Numbered from the stretch's first letter, positions 1 through 13,738 are shown. The stretch is DNA of 64,000 nt from Tetrahymena thermophila SB210 (GCF_000189635.1 NW_002476417.1:496001-560000); one strand, 5' to 3'. Translations and numbers: made by a program. Notes: generated by a model from the sequence alone, not told the origin.

Positions 1-205
1 TCTATTATAATAATAAAAATAGAAAATTAAGTTGAATATATTTTCTATCTATTATTTGTGTATCTTTCAAGAATTGAATTTAGAAATTAATCATCGAATA
101 TATTAATCAAAGTATCTATAGCTGGGAAATTATAATAAACACACACAATCATTTATTGAATCATTATAATTTATTTAAAATTTAAAAAAACCAGTTAGAC
201 ATATT

Positions 206-1656
206 TCATTTTTAAAATCTACCCTACCCTGACGACTAACTAAAACAAATAAATATATATTTAAATATTATAAAAATACCTTATTTCATCACCCCAGAAT
301 TCTAAGTAATCAGCTTTTATGTCTTCAATTGCTTATTTATAACTTTTATTTGCTTCGATTTATTTCTTTTTGACTTCTTCTCTATTTATTCTCTACTTGT
401 ACTCATCTGAATTAGGATCATTGGGGTCAGTAGGTTTTTTGATTATTCCTAAAAACTCTAATTCCTATTATCTCATGAAGTAAACCTTTTCTCTTGATTT
501 AAATCCTTTATAGTATTTTTAAACTACTAAAACAGCAGCTTCTCTTTCAGTCTCCTCTCCAATATCATGTCCTTATCTCAGTTTGTTATTTTTTTCAATT
601 CTTTAGTGGTCTTACTTTCTTAGAGTTTTAGCAATTAATGCTCTTTCAATACCCTAACGACCTATATATTAAAAATTTAAATTTAAATAATTTGTTGTTT
701 TTTCTTGGGATAACACTACAAATATCTTTAAATAATAGTAATTAACTCTTTTATTTAAAGTTAATAAACTTTTAGTTTATAATTATAATTGTATTTTACC
801 TCTTTCATTTTTTTATATACAACAAATAGCATGTTCAATTTTATTGTCAAAAAATGTTGCTCTTTCTACAAAAATTTCTTCTTCTGGAGCAGTTGTTTCG
901 TGGAAATTCATCATTAATTTTTTAATCATCTAGTTTCTTTTATCTCTATCTTCTTAGTTATCCTCAACCAAATATTTAGGAACAGGAATTTTAAGCGCTT
1001 CAGGTGTCATCTTTAAATCTTTTAGTGTATCATCTAGATTTGGATATTCACTACGCACGCTATTAGTGGTCGTATTATAGTATATTAAATCCTTTAAAGA
1101 TAAAAGTAATAGCTTAGATTTAAATACATCAAAACTAAAAAATCTGATTGATTTTTTTTGTTTAATCATCAAAATATCATTTTACCTTTTTGACTTATAT
1201 CATTCTTAATGTTGTATTATCTAAGAGCTCCTTGAGAAGCACTCTTTTTTGAGGGTTAATCATTTAATCATAACTATCTTCTAATCTCTTATAGCATTCT
1301 ATATATCGAATGTATAAATGAGCATAGTAATTAAACCACTCTACATCACTTCTCTTATATTTTATCTTTTTATTTTAAAATTTATTTTTGTTTACCATCA
1401 ATCAACTAATCTATCATTTTCAAAAATATGTCATCGCTTGTTGGATAAAATTCCCTCTCAAAATATAAAAAATTCCAAATATTTTACTCCCTTCGTTTCT
1501 AGATTCTCATCTAGAGGGTGCATTTCCATGTTAAGTTGAAGGGTGAGCTCTTTGATAGCCTGCTTCCATTGCAAATTATAAAAACTATTTTTAATTACAT
1601 TAATAATTAAAGCTTTTATTTCAAACGATTGCCTATTATAATTACTTCGTAGACAT
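206..1656 (-). CDS. DRC11/IQCA1-like axonemal protein, N-terminal half (3' end uncertain)
   Basis: Likely subunit of the ciliary nexin-dynein regulatory complex. Exons read on the minus strand are 1656-1646, 1584-1488, 1353-1186, 1112-800 and 661-280. Joined, they keep one frame and give the family landmarks in order: YNLQWKQAIKEL near the N-terminus, AHLYIRYIECYKRLE, NPQKRVLL, a LDDTLKDLKMTP stretch followed by IPVPKYL, then NERGRQG, an IQ-like QKYYKGFKSREK and YLEFWGDEI. The order matches IQCA1/DRC11. The start is the ATG in an 11-nt first exon (MSTNFY after splicing). After position 280 a 40-nt intron seems to lead to a short exon ending at TGA 206-208, giving about 335 residues. Family members are usually around 800 residues with a C-terminal AAA+ domain, which is not seen. 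Either this is a truncated paralog or the gene continues past the left edge after a longer intron. Family call fairly sure, 3' end unsure. Confidence 0.72.
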
Positions 1657-2428
1657 GGAAGTTTTTTGGTATCAGCTACGCTCCTTTATTTAAATGTTTT
1701 ATCCTACTATTATTTAACTTGATATACCTACTTTTATCAGCCTTTTATGTTTTCTTGTAAATTAAGTGTAGCTAAAGGCCAGAAAAAGATATTACTTTTT
1801 TTATTACCTTTGCCTTATCAAATTAAGAAAAGTTTTATTGATTAATGCTTGATAATTTTATTAAAGACTCTTAATTTTATTTAATAATCTGAAGCTTGTT
1901 ATAACTTCTTGGCCATATATTTGTTTTAAATATATAAATTGAGGGAATTTTAAAAATTCAAAACTTATTCATAACATTTTTCCCAAATATTCCTTAAACA
2001 AATAATTTATTCAAATATTTTTGTGGTTTAAAAAGCACAAAAATAGCAATTAATAAAAATAAAACAGCTTATTATTTAACTTTTAATCTATTTTTTTTTG
2101 ATTAGTATTTTAGAAGTTAGTTTCATATTTTTAAACCCTTGCTTTTAATAATTCATAAAAATATTATTTTCTATAAAATGATAAACTTTTTTGAATTAAT
2201 AAATTTTATTTAAATAATTAATTTTATTATGAAAAATGCAAAAATAATTTAGAAAATTATAATAAAAAGACTTAGAAAAATGACAAATATTTTTAAAAAG
2301 CAATTAATCAAAATTGTTTTTTGCAATATTTCACAAATGTTATTATTTAAAAATAAATTTTTTTTACTGAAATACATTTTTGTATTAAACAATAGAATTT
2401 TATTGAATATTTATTTTTTTAATTGATT
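1657..2428. other. AT-rich intergenic region
   Basis: About 770 bp between the start of the DRC11-like gene and the stop of the next minus-strand gene. It should hold the DRC11-like promoter and the downstream gene's 3' UTR. I see poly-A/T runs only and no coding signal or RNA gene. Confidence 0.5.
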
Positions 2429-5400
2429 TCACTCTGATTTTTCACTTTCGTTTGAGTTTTACTCTTCGATCCCTTGATGTGAGATATCAATAAATTTGTT
2501 TTATTTTTAAAATGAAACATTATTGCTTAAAGATCTTAGCTTTTTCTATGGACTCTCAAATCCTGGATTGTTAACACTTGAAATAGATAAATCAGCTTTT
2601 TTTAGTTCAGGAGATTACATAAAAATGCTTGGTTGCTTTTAATCGCTTTAATCAGTAATAAATGATTATTGATTGGAAAAACTTTTAACAGTGTCATTAA
2701 AATGGTTTTCTTTTTCATCTCCTCTTAATGAAAATTAACTTTTAAGCAAGAACATTTTTGATTTTTAACTTATTAGTTTTTAAAAGATTTTACTATTTTA
2801 TTTTATCAATTTTTTTTCACTAGGCTCTTGTTCATCTCCAAACTCATCTTTTTCCTCAAATTAATGCTTCTTTGGATCAAATTCATCTCTTATTTTAAAA
2901 TGAAATTATCTGATTATGTACTCATCTTGATGTATTATTCTTATTAATATATCATCATATAAATCTTATGATTAAGGAATTCCTTCTAAAATAAGAGTAT
3001 TAGAAGAAATAGTCAAATTTAACCAATTTGGAATTTCATTGATTTTTGAAAAGCTATAAGGCACATAATCCATATCTAAATATTTTCTTATTCTCATGCA
3101 GTAAGAGCTTGGGATCTTTTTGAATGCTTGCACTTTTAAAATATCTTATCTTTCTAAATGTAAAGATTCTCCTACTGAGGGGTACAGTAAAGGTGGGTCT
3201 TCATAGAGAATTCCTAATGCATCAGCAAATAAGACATTTTCTATTAAATAAGGGTTAACTTCACATATAGATATATTGTGAAATTTTTGTCCTAACTAAT
3301 TATGTAGTTGTATATCTATTAAAATTGAGTTTAGTATGTCTTCTTTCAGCTAAAGTTTGGGAAAAGGAACTAAATTTCCTTTTTAATCTAGTTGTGTTAC
3401 ACAAGGATCTATATCAATAATTGATAGATACCAATCATTCTAATTATTATCAAGTATATTCTAACAGTAATATTTGATATATTAATAAACTTCATTTGAT
3501 CTATTATCTAGTGATAGGAAGTATCTAGCAGCATTATACTTCAAACAGTTGTATAAACAACTATCTTTATTGAATAATTCTGGCTTAATTGACTCAGCAG
3601 TAATTTACTTAGCCAGTAAAGAAAATGAAATATTTTTATTTAGTATTCCATTTATCAAAGCAGTCATTTTAATTTAACCATTTTCTTTTAAAAAATCTTG
3701 CTCTAATCTTTAGAAAAATTTATCTTTAAGAGGGCGAGTCTAAAAGATAAGGTTAATAATTTTCTTTTTCATTTAGGCAAGTTACAATATTTTTTATTTT
3801 TTATTTTTATCTTGTTTACTTTTGGTTTATATTTATTCATTTTAACCATTATTTTATTAAATATTTATTGGATTTACAGGCACTTATACATTTGTATCTT
3901 TATACTGCTAGGTTTAAGCCTCCTTGGAATGTTAATAGCTATCTTCATTATATATCATAGATGGGTTATCGATATCCTTAATAGATATTGGATTAATCTC
4001 ACTGCTTTTATATTCTATCCTATTGGCATTATTATAGTCAGATAACCCTTGATGTAGATCTTGTATTGGTTTTAATCTTCGAATTTATTAGTTATTTATT
4101 TATGTTGCCATTATGTTATTCTTTTCTTACTTAATAGTTGTTTAATCTAGGTCTTAACTAATTTATTTTTCAAAGTTATTTTTTATCAGGTAATTTGGTA
4201 AATTGTTATAGTACTTAAAATCTGTTTAATACTGGCTAATAAAATACTTAAACAATAACAGAGCTTTTTGAGCATCTAAAGAAAGGATAGGTATTTTCTT
4301 TTAATATAAATATCCCAAACATACTATTTCTTCAGAATAAGTAACTCGTTTCCTAAAAGCTATGTTAAAAAGTAATCCTCTATATTACCAAAATCCTAAT
4401 GCTCCTAATAAAGGTCCAAATATAGTAATAGTGATATTTAATATATAAATGAATGGAATAGTGTCTACATAAAAACAAAAAATATCACTAGCCTAGCTAT
4501 ATTAATTATCTGCAGTTATATTTACACAAATTTTATCTCTAAAAGAAGTAGTAGGAGGTGTACCAAAAAAACTCATATCATAAACATTTACAGAAGATTA
4601 AAGCCAGGAATTATGACTTAGCAAAGATTAAAATTCACCATCATTCACATTATATAAGCTTGAGTATTATATTTGAGGAAATCCATATGGATATTCAAAG
4701 GCACTGTCCTTAAAGCTTATTTTAAAGTAAGATGTTATATCAATACTTGAACCTCCATTTAAAGAATTAAATTAGGCCTACAGAGTACTATTTTACTATT
4801 AAGTGGGCTTTATTTATTTCTAAACATTTAAAAATGATTAACTACAATCAGAGAATTTTAAATTTATGTTAGAAGGATAGTTCATTTAATCATCAATATA
4901 AACCTAAACTTGATAGCTAGTATTAGATAATTACTCTTCTGTCAGTTAACAATAAAATAGTATTTTACCAATCAAAACTAAATTTATACTATCCAGAGTA
5001 CCTTAGATCACTAATAAATTCTGATTTGAATTAAGAGAAGAAACAACCCCGTTGTAAGGAATATTTACAAATTTTCCTAATTCTGAAGGAATGGAAATTT
5101 AAAAAGTTATTTATTACTTTGACTTAGTAGAAAGGTATTGAAAACTATTGTTACCTTAACCGATTTACCCTAATGTAAATTCCAATGAACTGTAAGCATA
5201 AATATAAATTGGATTAAAAAATATAGAATTCAAAAAGGTTTTTTGAACTCTTTAGCAAAGAGCTTAATTTTATGAATTTTAAGTGCCAAGAGTGAAATTA
5301 AACGAAGTATCTAAAGTAAATTTCGAAGTTATAATGCCGTTCTTATAAATGTATCCTTATTCAACTAAATAATTAAAAATGAATATAGAATCTTACTAAG

Positions 5401-8255
5401 ATGTTGTGTCACTTTAATCATTTATCTTAGTAGATGTTTAGTAATAGAAGCTTTATGGGCTTAGAGGTAATTAAATTTTTATCAGAATAATATTTTAAAA
5501 TCCTTCAGTTTTATCTTTTCCTAAGGCATTTTTATCGACTTTAATAATTAGTTTGCTTTAATTTTAATCAAATTCCAACCAAGATGGAAGTGGTCCTGCT
5601 TTACTAAGCTCTATCGTAAAATAAGTTAATTCTACTATTTATAGTTCTAATATTGGATATATAGGAATTAAACTCAAAGAAATATCTTGCCCAACATACA
5701 TTTTTAAATCTGCAGTATCAGAGGTATTATTATTCACAATGTATTATATCTAACCACTTCCGTTTGTTAATACCTCGATTAATTCAGAATGTATGAGAAT
5801 TTAAGTTTTGAGAGGGAGTCCATATACACCTAAGTTGTTATTTATAAAAATGAAATCAAAACTTTCATATGATATCTATTAGTCATTCATTTCTATTTAG
5901 TTTTAATTATTTAACAAGCATATTGATTAACTTGACTAACTTTCATATTAAAATGATATTATAAGTTTTATATTAGTTTTGTTAGAAATATCGATAACCG
6001 ACAGCATTCCTGCTTCTGATTGGCCTACGAAAATATAATTGTCATGTAAAGTGTTATTTTTATAACTTGGGATTGTAACCATGAAATTCGTCCACCCTTT
6101 TAGTTTCACTCTAGATGCTATGTGTATTTTAGGTAAATATAATAAATCTACAACAGCAACACCTTGCATACCATCGCTTAAATATGCAAATGTATTCTCA
6201 TATTTCGAGAGAATTAAACACTCTGCACCCAAAGTCAATAATTTATCTACTTAATTTAGCTAAATTTAATTCGATGCATCAACTGCAAAAACTCCATACC
6301 CTCTTATTGTACCAAGTATCCATCTATTATCTTTAGTCATGATTACAGAGGAATATTCTCCATTAGTCGACTAAGGTTCCACCCAATTAGCGATTATTTT
6401 CAAATCTTATTTATCACTAGAATCTATTAGAAGAAAACCTTTTGCTTAGGTTAACAATAAGTAGTTACCATCTTAACTTATAAACAAACTTTCACCATAT
6501 TATGCCTTTTTTCCATTGATAGTTCTTAATGTTTATAAGTATTAAATATTCTCTGGAATAGTAATATCATAAATTCTCATGATTTCATCATTTATCTAAA
6601 CTGGAACATACATATATACCTTAGAATCCTATACAAAAAATTATAAAGACTCAACTAAATATTAATCAAACTAAAGATTATTTATATTTTCGAGTTAATA
6701 ACTGTTGTCAATAGAGTTTATTTGATTTATATAAAAGCCTGAAGAATCAAAAGCTCCAAAATAGTATAGTTTATTGTTAATTTCTTTAATATAGCAACGC
6801 CATTTATAAAAAGATGATGAAAACTAATATACTTAAATTTAATGCTAATTAAATAAATTAGGAGCTGAGTCGTTAAAATTAGATAACCTCCTTTAGTATA
6901 CATAAATTGATAAACTATTTGAAAAATATAGCTAACTTTAATCCAAATTAAAACCGATAGACACTGCATGCCCATTACAAGGAATTTGTTAGAAGAGGAT
7001 TGGGTTTGATCTGTCAGATATATCTAAGATGTACATTCCTTAAGATCGCACTCCTAGCACAAGAAATTGTTCTACTTAGTTTTCCTTTTGAGGAGTTTGC
7101 ATGGATTTAATAAGCTTTAAAGAATACAAAGAAGGATTGATTGAACTTGAGAACCAATATTTAGACAATTTTATTGAAATTATTTAAAAATGCTAATTAT
7201 TCTAAACTAATTGTTAATTCACTTATTAGTAAAATGAAGTTAGATTTCCAATAAATAAGCCATTCCAATTATCAGCAACGTAAACAAAATTTTAATCATT
7301 AGTAATAACAGCATCTCTAGTTTTAAAAATCACTGCTCCTCTACCTACAATTAAAAGATTTCTATTACTTTTATCTATTTTATAACTCCTGACAATCGTT
7401 AATCCTTTCAGATCATCACTTAGGTAAAGCCAATCAATATTCTACTTTGAGTCTCTATATATACAATTTATTTATAATTATTTATACTTTTAAAAATATT
7501 TACAAAATAAACTTGTCATAACATATATTTTTATAGCAAAAAACAAAAAATAATTTAGCAATTTTATTAAAAAGATTCTTAAAAGAAATAGCTTTGAAAT
7601 TCTACTTAGTAGGAATAAGTAACATTTAAATAATTTTTTACGTAAAAATAGAACTTTTATAGATACCATTTGAACCTGTGTTTAATTAACCAACAAGACT
7701 GATCTAATTTCTATTACTAATGTCATAAGCAGCGACTGTACCATAAAGTCCTACTGCATATAAAGTACTTTCATCGCTATTAAGTAAAATTTCTAAGACG
7801 CTGTTTCCGTTTTTACTATAAAATGCATTACTGAGTTATTGAAGTTAGTTTTTGATTTAATCATAATGAAAGCAATATAATTAAGAATCTATGTTAAAGA
7901 ATAAATACTATCCATTTTGTGTAACAGCTAATGATTATACTTCTCCAGATGAAGTAAATTATTTCTTTATCATTTAACTATTTAGATCTATAATTATTAT
8001 TCCTCCCTATCCTCCAGCAACAAACATAAGGTTTGATGATTGAGCGATTTTAATTTGTAGAGGTGATATAGAATTTTAATCAAAATCAAATTAGTTGACC
8101 TAAAATGGTGAGTAAATATAATTAATATTATTTAACTAACTGGTTCTTAGTGTCAATAATAAAAGGCATACAATTTTATGAAAGAAAAATTCATTATTTA
8201 TTAAAATAAAATGGCTAAAGATATTGTACTTTATTGATTTTTTTTACCTCTACAT
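2429..8255 (-). CDS. LVIVD beta-propeller / dystroglycan-type cadherin-like membrane protein
   Basis: Large predicted surface protein of 1,868 residues from three exons: 8255-8248, 8214-7642 and 7454-2429 (introns 33 and 187 bp). The joined length is a multiple of three. A hydrophobic signal-like stretch (CLLLLTL) follows the start. The first ~650 residues hold repeated LVIVD-type blades such as GMYILDISDRSNPILF, GVFAVDAS and GVAVVDLLYLP. Cadherin-like segments with the P-x-W-L motif follow (PSWLEF). A single membrane segment lies near 4400-4490 (ITITIFGPLLGALGFW), then a basic FRKR stop-transfer and a Gln/Lys-rich tail of about 650 residues. The tail contains another P-x-W-L stretch (IPNWLNLTI). 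The ATG is chosen because the tiny first exon joins in frame to the signal peptide. The stop is TGA at 2429-2431. Ligand and role are unknown; domain calls rest on visible motifs only. Confidence 0.78.
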
Positions 8256-8538
8256 TACTTAGGTTATTAATAATCTATTTTGTATGATTTTATTTTAAAT
8301 TATATAATCCTTGTTTTAAGAAAAACTAAAAAAATAAATTATGTTAAACAAGTAGGATGAATTTTTAATTAAAAATATGTAATTTATTAATACTAAACCG
8401 ATTATTAAGTTAAGGATTAACCTTTACATTTAAAAAATTAAAAATATTCTATATATTTATAGATAAAAATAAAGGAATTTTTAATTCAGAATTTTTTATT
8501 TTTAATTAAACTTATTTTTATTGCTAACAATCAATCAA

Positions 8539-11068
8539 TCATTTAAGCTCCTCTCCAGGTTCACAGAGTTTTACATATTTAACATTATAAATCATCTTGT
8601 AATTTACTACAAGTTTTGGGTTATTAGGGTCTAGCTCCTTAGCCTTTTCAAAATCTTCTGAAGCTAATTCGTATTTTTTAAGAGATTTAAGAGCAAACCC
8701 TCTTCCAAAATAGGCATGAGGATTTCTGGGCTGCAGTTCAATAACTCTTGTGAAATCATCAACAGATTTTTAATATTCACCCACAAGAAGATATGATTTT
8801 GCTCTTTCATGGATATAACAAGGCTCATACTTAGAAAGCTAAATAGCTTTAGATAATGGTTCTATTGATCTTTCATATATTTCCATATTAGAATAAGAAA
8901 TTCCCAAATGGTAGTGAATATCACTTTCGTAACTGTAATAAGGTTTATTTTCTAAAGCTCTGAATAGATCTTTAATAGCCTTCTCAAATTATTTATTTTT
9001 ATAAAAAGCTAATCCTCTTTTGTATAATACTTAAGGATCCAAAGGTTTCTTCTTCAATGCTTCAGTTAAATCATCAATAGCATCCTTTTTTATAGAATTT
9101 TATTAAAAAAATATGAAAACATAATTTAATAATTATTACCTAATATTTTCCTATATCTACATAAATATTTGATCTCTATACAAGAAACTCTTCATTTCCA
9201 GGGCTTTTGTCTAAAGCTTGATTTAGATAATAAAGAGCTTTTTCAAAATTTTTAAGAAAACGATAGGATTGGCCTATACCACTGAATATACCAGGGTTTT
9301 TTGAGCCTAAGTCTAGGGCTTTATTAAAATCCTCAATTGCATCAATTAATTTCTTTTACTCTATTCTACTAAGACCTTTATAATAGTATATTTCAGCATA
9401 ACCAGGTTCTAATTCAATAGCAGCATCAAAATCTTAAATGGCATACTCATGGTTTTTCATTTCTTGATAAACTAAACCTCTACTTTCATAGACAAGTCTA
9501 TCATTTCCTATTGCTTACAAAACTTTAGTAAAAGATTCAAGGGCTTCGTTTAAATCCCCATTTTTATGTTGCATTAAACCTAAATGGTAGATTGAAGGCA
9601 CATGATCTTCTTAAATGACCAAAGCTTTTTTAAAAAACTAAATAGCATTTATATAATCACCTACATCTTGATAAGCTAAACCCTTTGAGTGGTAAAATTT
9701 AGGATTATTAGGACTTAATCTGATAGCACTGTCAAAGTCTTCATGAGCTTACTTATTTTAACTGAAAAAAACTTTCAAACAAAGTAGTTAATAATAAATA
9801 AATATTTACCCTAAAGCTAGATAAGTGTTACCTCTATTATAAAGTGTACGAGCATCATTTGGATCTACCTCAATTGCTTTGTTATAAACAGTAAGAGAAA
9901 AATCCAATTACCCTAAATGATATAGAGCTAAAGCTTTGTTATTATAATAAGTAGCTTTGGAGTCATCTAAATCAATGGCATTTTAAAACTTAGCTAAGGC
10001 CTTAAATTTATAGTTTAAAAATATTTTAGAAGCAAATAAAAATCAATTTTATTTTGATTTACTTGTTCATAAAGTTGATTTTCAAAATAAGATAAACCCA
10101 AGTTGTTTTATGCAGGAGGATTATCTTTTTTAATTTCGCATGCTTTTTATAGATCTTCTATGGACTTATTGTACTCCTTAATCTGTCTGTAGCAATTACC
10201 TCTATGAAAATAAGCTTTAAATTCAGCATTTACATTCTTTGATTCACTCTTGGATTAAGGAATTTTTTAAAGTGCACTTGTGTAATCTAATATTGCATTC
10301 TAAATAATTTATAATTTTTACTTTAATTTTAACATAAAAAATTTCTTTTTACATGATAATCTTCTAATCTAGCATATACTAGAGCTCTATTTAAGTAACT
10401 ATATCCATCAGAAGGCTCTAACTCTATAGCCTTTTAGAATTCTTCTAATGCCTCCTTAATCTGATTTAATTAAAGCAAACAATTACCTCTACTACCTTTT
10501 ACAGTTTAAATTAGTTACTTAATATTATTTTTGAAAAAAATATACTGTAATATTCAGCTTCTGTTTCTTAAAACCTAACTGCAGCAGAAAAATCATAAAG
10601 AGCTCTCTGATACTGACCATTTTCCATAAAGGCATTACCTCTTGCTGCATAATATCTTGCATATGTTTTTTCGCTTTAGTTTGGAGCTGTTTAACTAATG
10701 TGAAATGGGAATAAATATTATCAATTATTATGCCTTTAAATATAAATTAAATAATTTTATACAGTAGAGTGATAGCTTCAGAAAAACACTAAATAGCCTT
10801 TTCTATTTCTCCTTACATTTTAGATTCTTATTTCATGATAGATTTACCTGTATTAAACTTTTTATTTGCCTATTTTATAATTAATCAGCATTAATCTTAG
10901 TTTTTATCAAGCCAACCTAAATAATCTAAATGAAGAAATGCAATATTATCAAATAACTAACATTTTTTTTATGTTTATTCAAATTTTTATTACTTCATTT
11001 GCTTTATTCTAAGAATCTTTATTATCTGCTGCATTTTTCTCTCTCTTTGAGATGAATGGCGTTGTCAT
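8539..11068 (-). CDS. Tetratricopeptide (TPR) repeat protein
   Basis: Minus-strand gene of roughly 700 residues made almost entirely of 34-residue TPR units. Each has the expected pattern of small and aromatic residues, for example AIQCFSEAITLL, AYFHRGNCYRQI and NNLGLSYF. The start ATG (11068) opens a short exon (MTTPFISKREKNAADN) that splices at 10994/10869 to KKFNTGKS and the first TPR. Further short introns appear near 10690-10760, 10500-10550, 10303-10353, 10010-10060, 9763-9806 and 9102-9140; their exact ends are not all fixed. The protein ends ...CEPGEELK with TGA at 8539-8541. There is no signal peptide or membrane segment, so a cytosolic or ciliary scaffold is plausible. TPR arrays do not identify a partner, so no function is assigned. 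Confidence 0.78.
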
Positions 11069-12274
11069 TTAACCTATCTACTTACCCTTATTAAATACTT
11101 TATTATTCAGATTATTACTAAAATAATAATTTTTAACTGTTTTTTTTATCAAGTTAAATTCAGAAATATTTAATAAAATCTAAATTTTGATATCTTAATA
11201 TAAAAGTGATATAATTATCACTAATCATGTAATTACATAATTTTGAAATTAATAAACTTCATCTCAAGCCAAATACACCTTTAATCAATACAAAAGAATG
11301 ATGAAATAAATATTCAATTTGTGGTTAAAAAATGTTAGCAATTAGAGCTAAAAAATAAAATAATTTAGGAATTAAAAAGATAAAGTAAAATTTTTGTATT
11401 AATTAGTAAAACAAAATATTGAAAAATAATTATTATTTTTCTAGACAAATAATTTGTGTTCATGAAAAAAAATAGTTTTTTTGAATAATTATATCCATTG
11501 AGTTAATCAAATATTTTTATATAATATAAAAACTATAAAATATATAGCCAAATGCCATTCAAAAATTTAGTGAATTGAGATCACTATTTTTTTGAATGGC
11601 TGATGCGTTTGAACATTATTCATATAAAAATAAATAATTTTATAATAGAATTTAATTAATAATATTTATAATTAATTTTAATTAAAATCAATCTTTATGA
11701 TTTTTCTATTAAATTTTTAATTATGAATCAGGGTGTGTAAAAGTGGTATTTGTAAATACTTACCAATAATGATTTTCAGCAATACCCTATATAAACTTCT
11801 ATCTTTTAAAGGTGCTCTAATATTTAATTATTATCGCCAAGCTTAATTACAAAAATTTAATTTTCACTATAAACTTTAACATATTTATTTTACTAATATT
11901 TTATTTTAAAAATTTAGATTAATTTTATCTTAAAATATTTCAATGTTTATTAAATAGAATAAAATTAAAAATTTTTCAATTTAGTGTTATTAGATTGCAC
12001 AATATTTTACAAAGTCAGATTTATTTCGTAATAGTGAGTAAAAATTTAAGTTAATTACATATATCTAACACCAAAATAATACCAAATGAAATAAAAACCA
12101 TTAATACTAAAATTTCTTTAACTATAATATACATTCCTTCTATTCGATTTTTATACATTTATTAATTTACATCAAAAATTTATAATAATAAGATTCTTTA
12201 TTAAGAAAAATAGATAAAGTAGAAAGAAAGATTTCTTAAAATATTTTTTATAGTAGCTTTTCATCTAATAGAAA
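11069..12274. other. Divergent intergenic region
   Basis: 1.2 kb between the TPR gene (minus) and the syntaxin gene (plus), so it should carry both promoters. Sequence is AT-rich with no convincing coding stretch. The only clear structure is the inverted repeat at 11554-11600. Confidence 0.5.
11554..11600. repeat. Short inverted repeat, 20-nt arms with a 7-nt loop
   Basis: Arm 11554-11573 (begins gccattcaaaaa) pairs with arm 11581-11600 (ends tttttgaatggc). The arms match at 18 of 20 positions, with the mismatches inside the central A/T part. The loop is attgaga. It lies between two divergently transcribed genes. It could be a hairpin-forming RNA, a binding-site palindrome or the remains of a small inverted-repeat element; the sequence alone does not decide. 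Confidence 0.7.
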
Positions 12275-13738
12275 ATGAACAATAGATTACTCGAATTAAA
12301 GGAGGTAAAATATTATCATTATTAATTTTTTATTCTCATTTTTTATATTAATTTAGATGGGCTCTTCTAAATCATCTGGCTATAAATAAATGAATGAAGA
12401 TTTTAGTAGCTCTATTTTACCAGAATTTTAATAGGAAATAGCAAAAGTAAAAAAAATTATCAAAGAAATCGAATTTTGTAATGAAGGAATTGAGGAATTA
12501 AGACAAAAATACTCAAAGGCAACAACAGCAGTCTAAGAAAAAGGTAAAAAAAATCATTTATTTTATTAAATAATTCATTATGAAAGCAGAACTAAATATA
12601 TTATGTATCAATAGATATAAATAGCAAAATAAACTAGATTATAAAGGAAGCCACAATGAAAAATACATAATTAAAGCAAGTCTTAGATATAATCGAAAAA
12701 TAGGTCAAAGATTCTGTAGCTTCAAAACCAGTAAATTGTTAATATAAATAACTTTAATAAAGTTTCCCTTTTTGAAGGCATAATAATAAATAATTTCACT
12801 ATAAAGTGCACTTTTATTGGGATATTTAATCTCCTTCTCTATGAAAAAAATGCAATTTTATATTTAGTAATGTTAAAATTATTTTTAAATAGGATGATCC
12901 AGAAACAAATATAAAAACAACAAATTTAAACGCTATTAAGTGTAAGGTAAAGGAAGTTTTGTAAGACTTTTAGGCTACTTAGATAAGCTACAAGCAAACA
13001 GTGAAGGATAAAATAAAAAGAGAAGCATAATACATGGATAGTTCTTTATCTGAAAGAGAAGTTGAAGAAATTTGCAATGACCCTACTGTAAATTTTGTTT
13101 TTTAATGATAATCAAATAAATAAATAGCCATAAAACTTTTTTAGTTTACTTTAAATATTTATCACAAATTATAAATAAATTGCAAAAATAATTTGTTATA
13201 TTCTGATTTCGATTTTTTTGAGATCTGTAATTAGAAATGCATTGAATTTTTATATTCAAATAATTATAGTAAGTGAGTTAAATGATGTAGAAGCGCTTTA
13301 ACTAGTCAGCAACTGTTTAATAGCTAAATACATTTAATGACATCTAGGAAAAGCATAAAGAAATTATAGAACTAGAAAAGGTATATTTTTTATTTAATTC
13401 AAATAACCATTTTATGAAATGTGAATAAATATTATTAGAGTGTAAGATAAGTAGATGAATTGTTTAAAGATTTAGCAATGCTTGTGCATCATTAAGGACT
13501 TATGATTGATGATATAGAGTCTAATGTAAAGACTACTAAAACCAATACTACCTTAAGTAATAAGCATTTGGGATCTGCAAAAACATTACATTAAAAATCA
13601 AAAAAAGTAAAAATATTGTTAACTAATTAATAAATTAAAGTTATTTTTATCTTTAACAATAATTAGAAAATGTGTTGCTTAATTATGATTGGAGTTATAA
13701 TTTTAGTTGCAATTATTGTTCCAGTTTCTTTAAAATGA
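12275..13738 (+). CDS. Syntaxin (Qa-SNARE), tail-anchored
   Basis: Membrane-fusion SNARE of 292 residues. Exons: 12275-12304, 12357-12543, 12615-12730, 12893-13087, 13270-13380, 13439-13606, 13667-13738. All junctions keep the frame. The N-terminal half is helical and charged, as expected for a Habc bundle (FQQEIAKVKKIIKEIE, EELRQKYSKATTA). The SNARE motif lies near residues 205-260 and contains ELFKDLAMLVHHQGLMIDDI, where the Gln of HHQG fits the zero-layer Q. A 20-residue C-terminal anchor (LIMIGVIILVAIIVPVSL) ends the protein two residues before TGA, typical of tail-anchored syntaxins. The first exon adds MNNRLLELKE before a second possible start (MGSSKSSG) in exon 2; I chose the upstream ATG because the splice is in frame. 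Which membrane it serves cannot be told. Confidence 0.88.

Noticed and set aside
221-230. accctaccct as a telomere or chromosome-end repeat
   Set aside because: Only two imperfect units, not the ciliate C4A2/G4T2 type, and it lies at the end of a gene.
1318-1539. Plus-strand ORF over the DRC11-like gene
   Set aside because: Antisense of exons 2-3 and their intron; the minus-strand reading matches a known family.
3812-4045. Hydrophobic plus-strand ORF resembling a small membrane protein
   Set aside because: It is the opposite strand of the cytoplasmic tail of the LVIVD gene, whose minus-strand frame is open across it; Asn/Lys/Gln codons read as Phe/Leu/Ile on the other strand.
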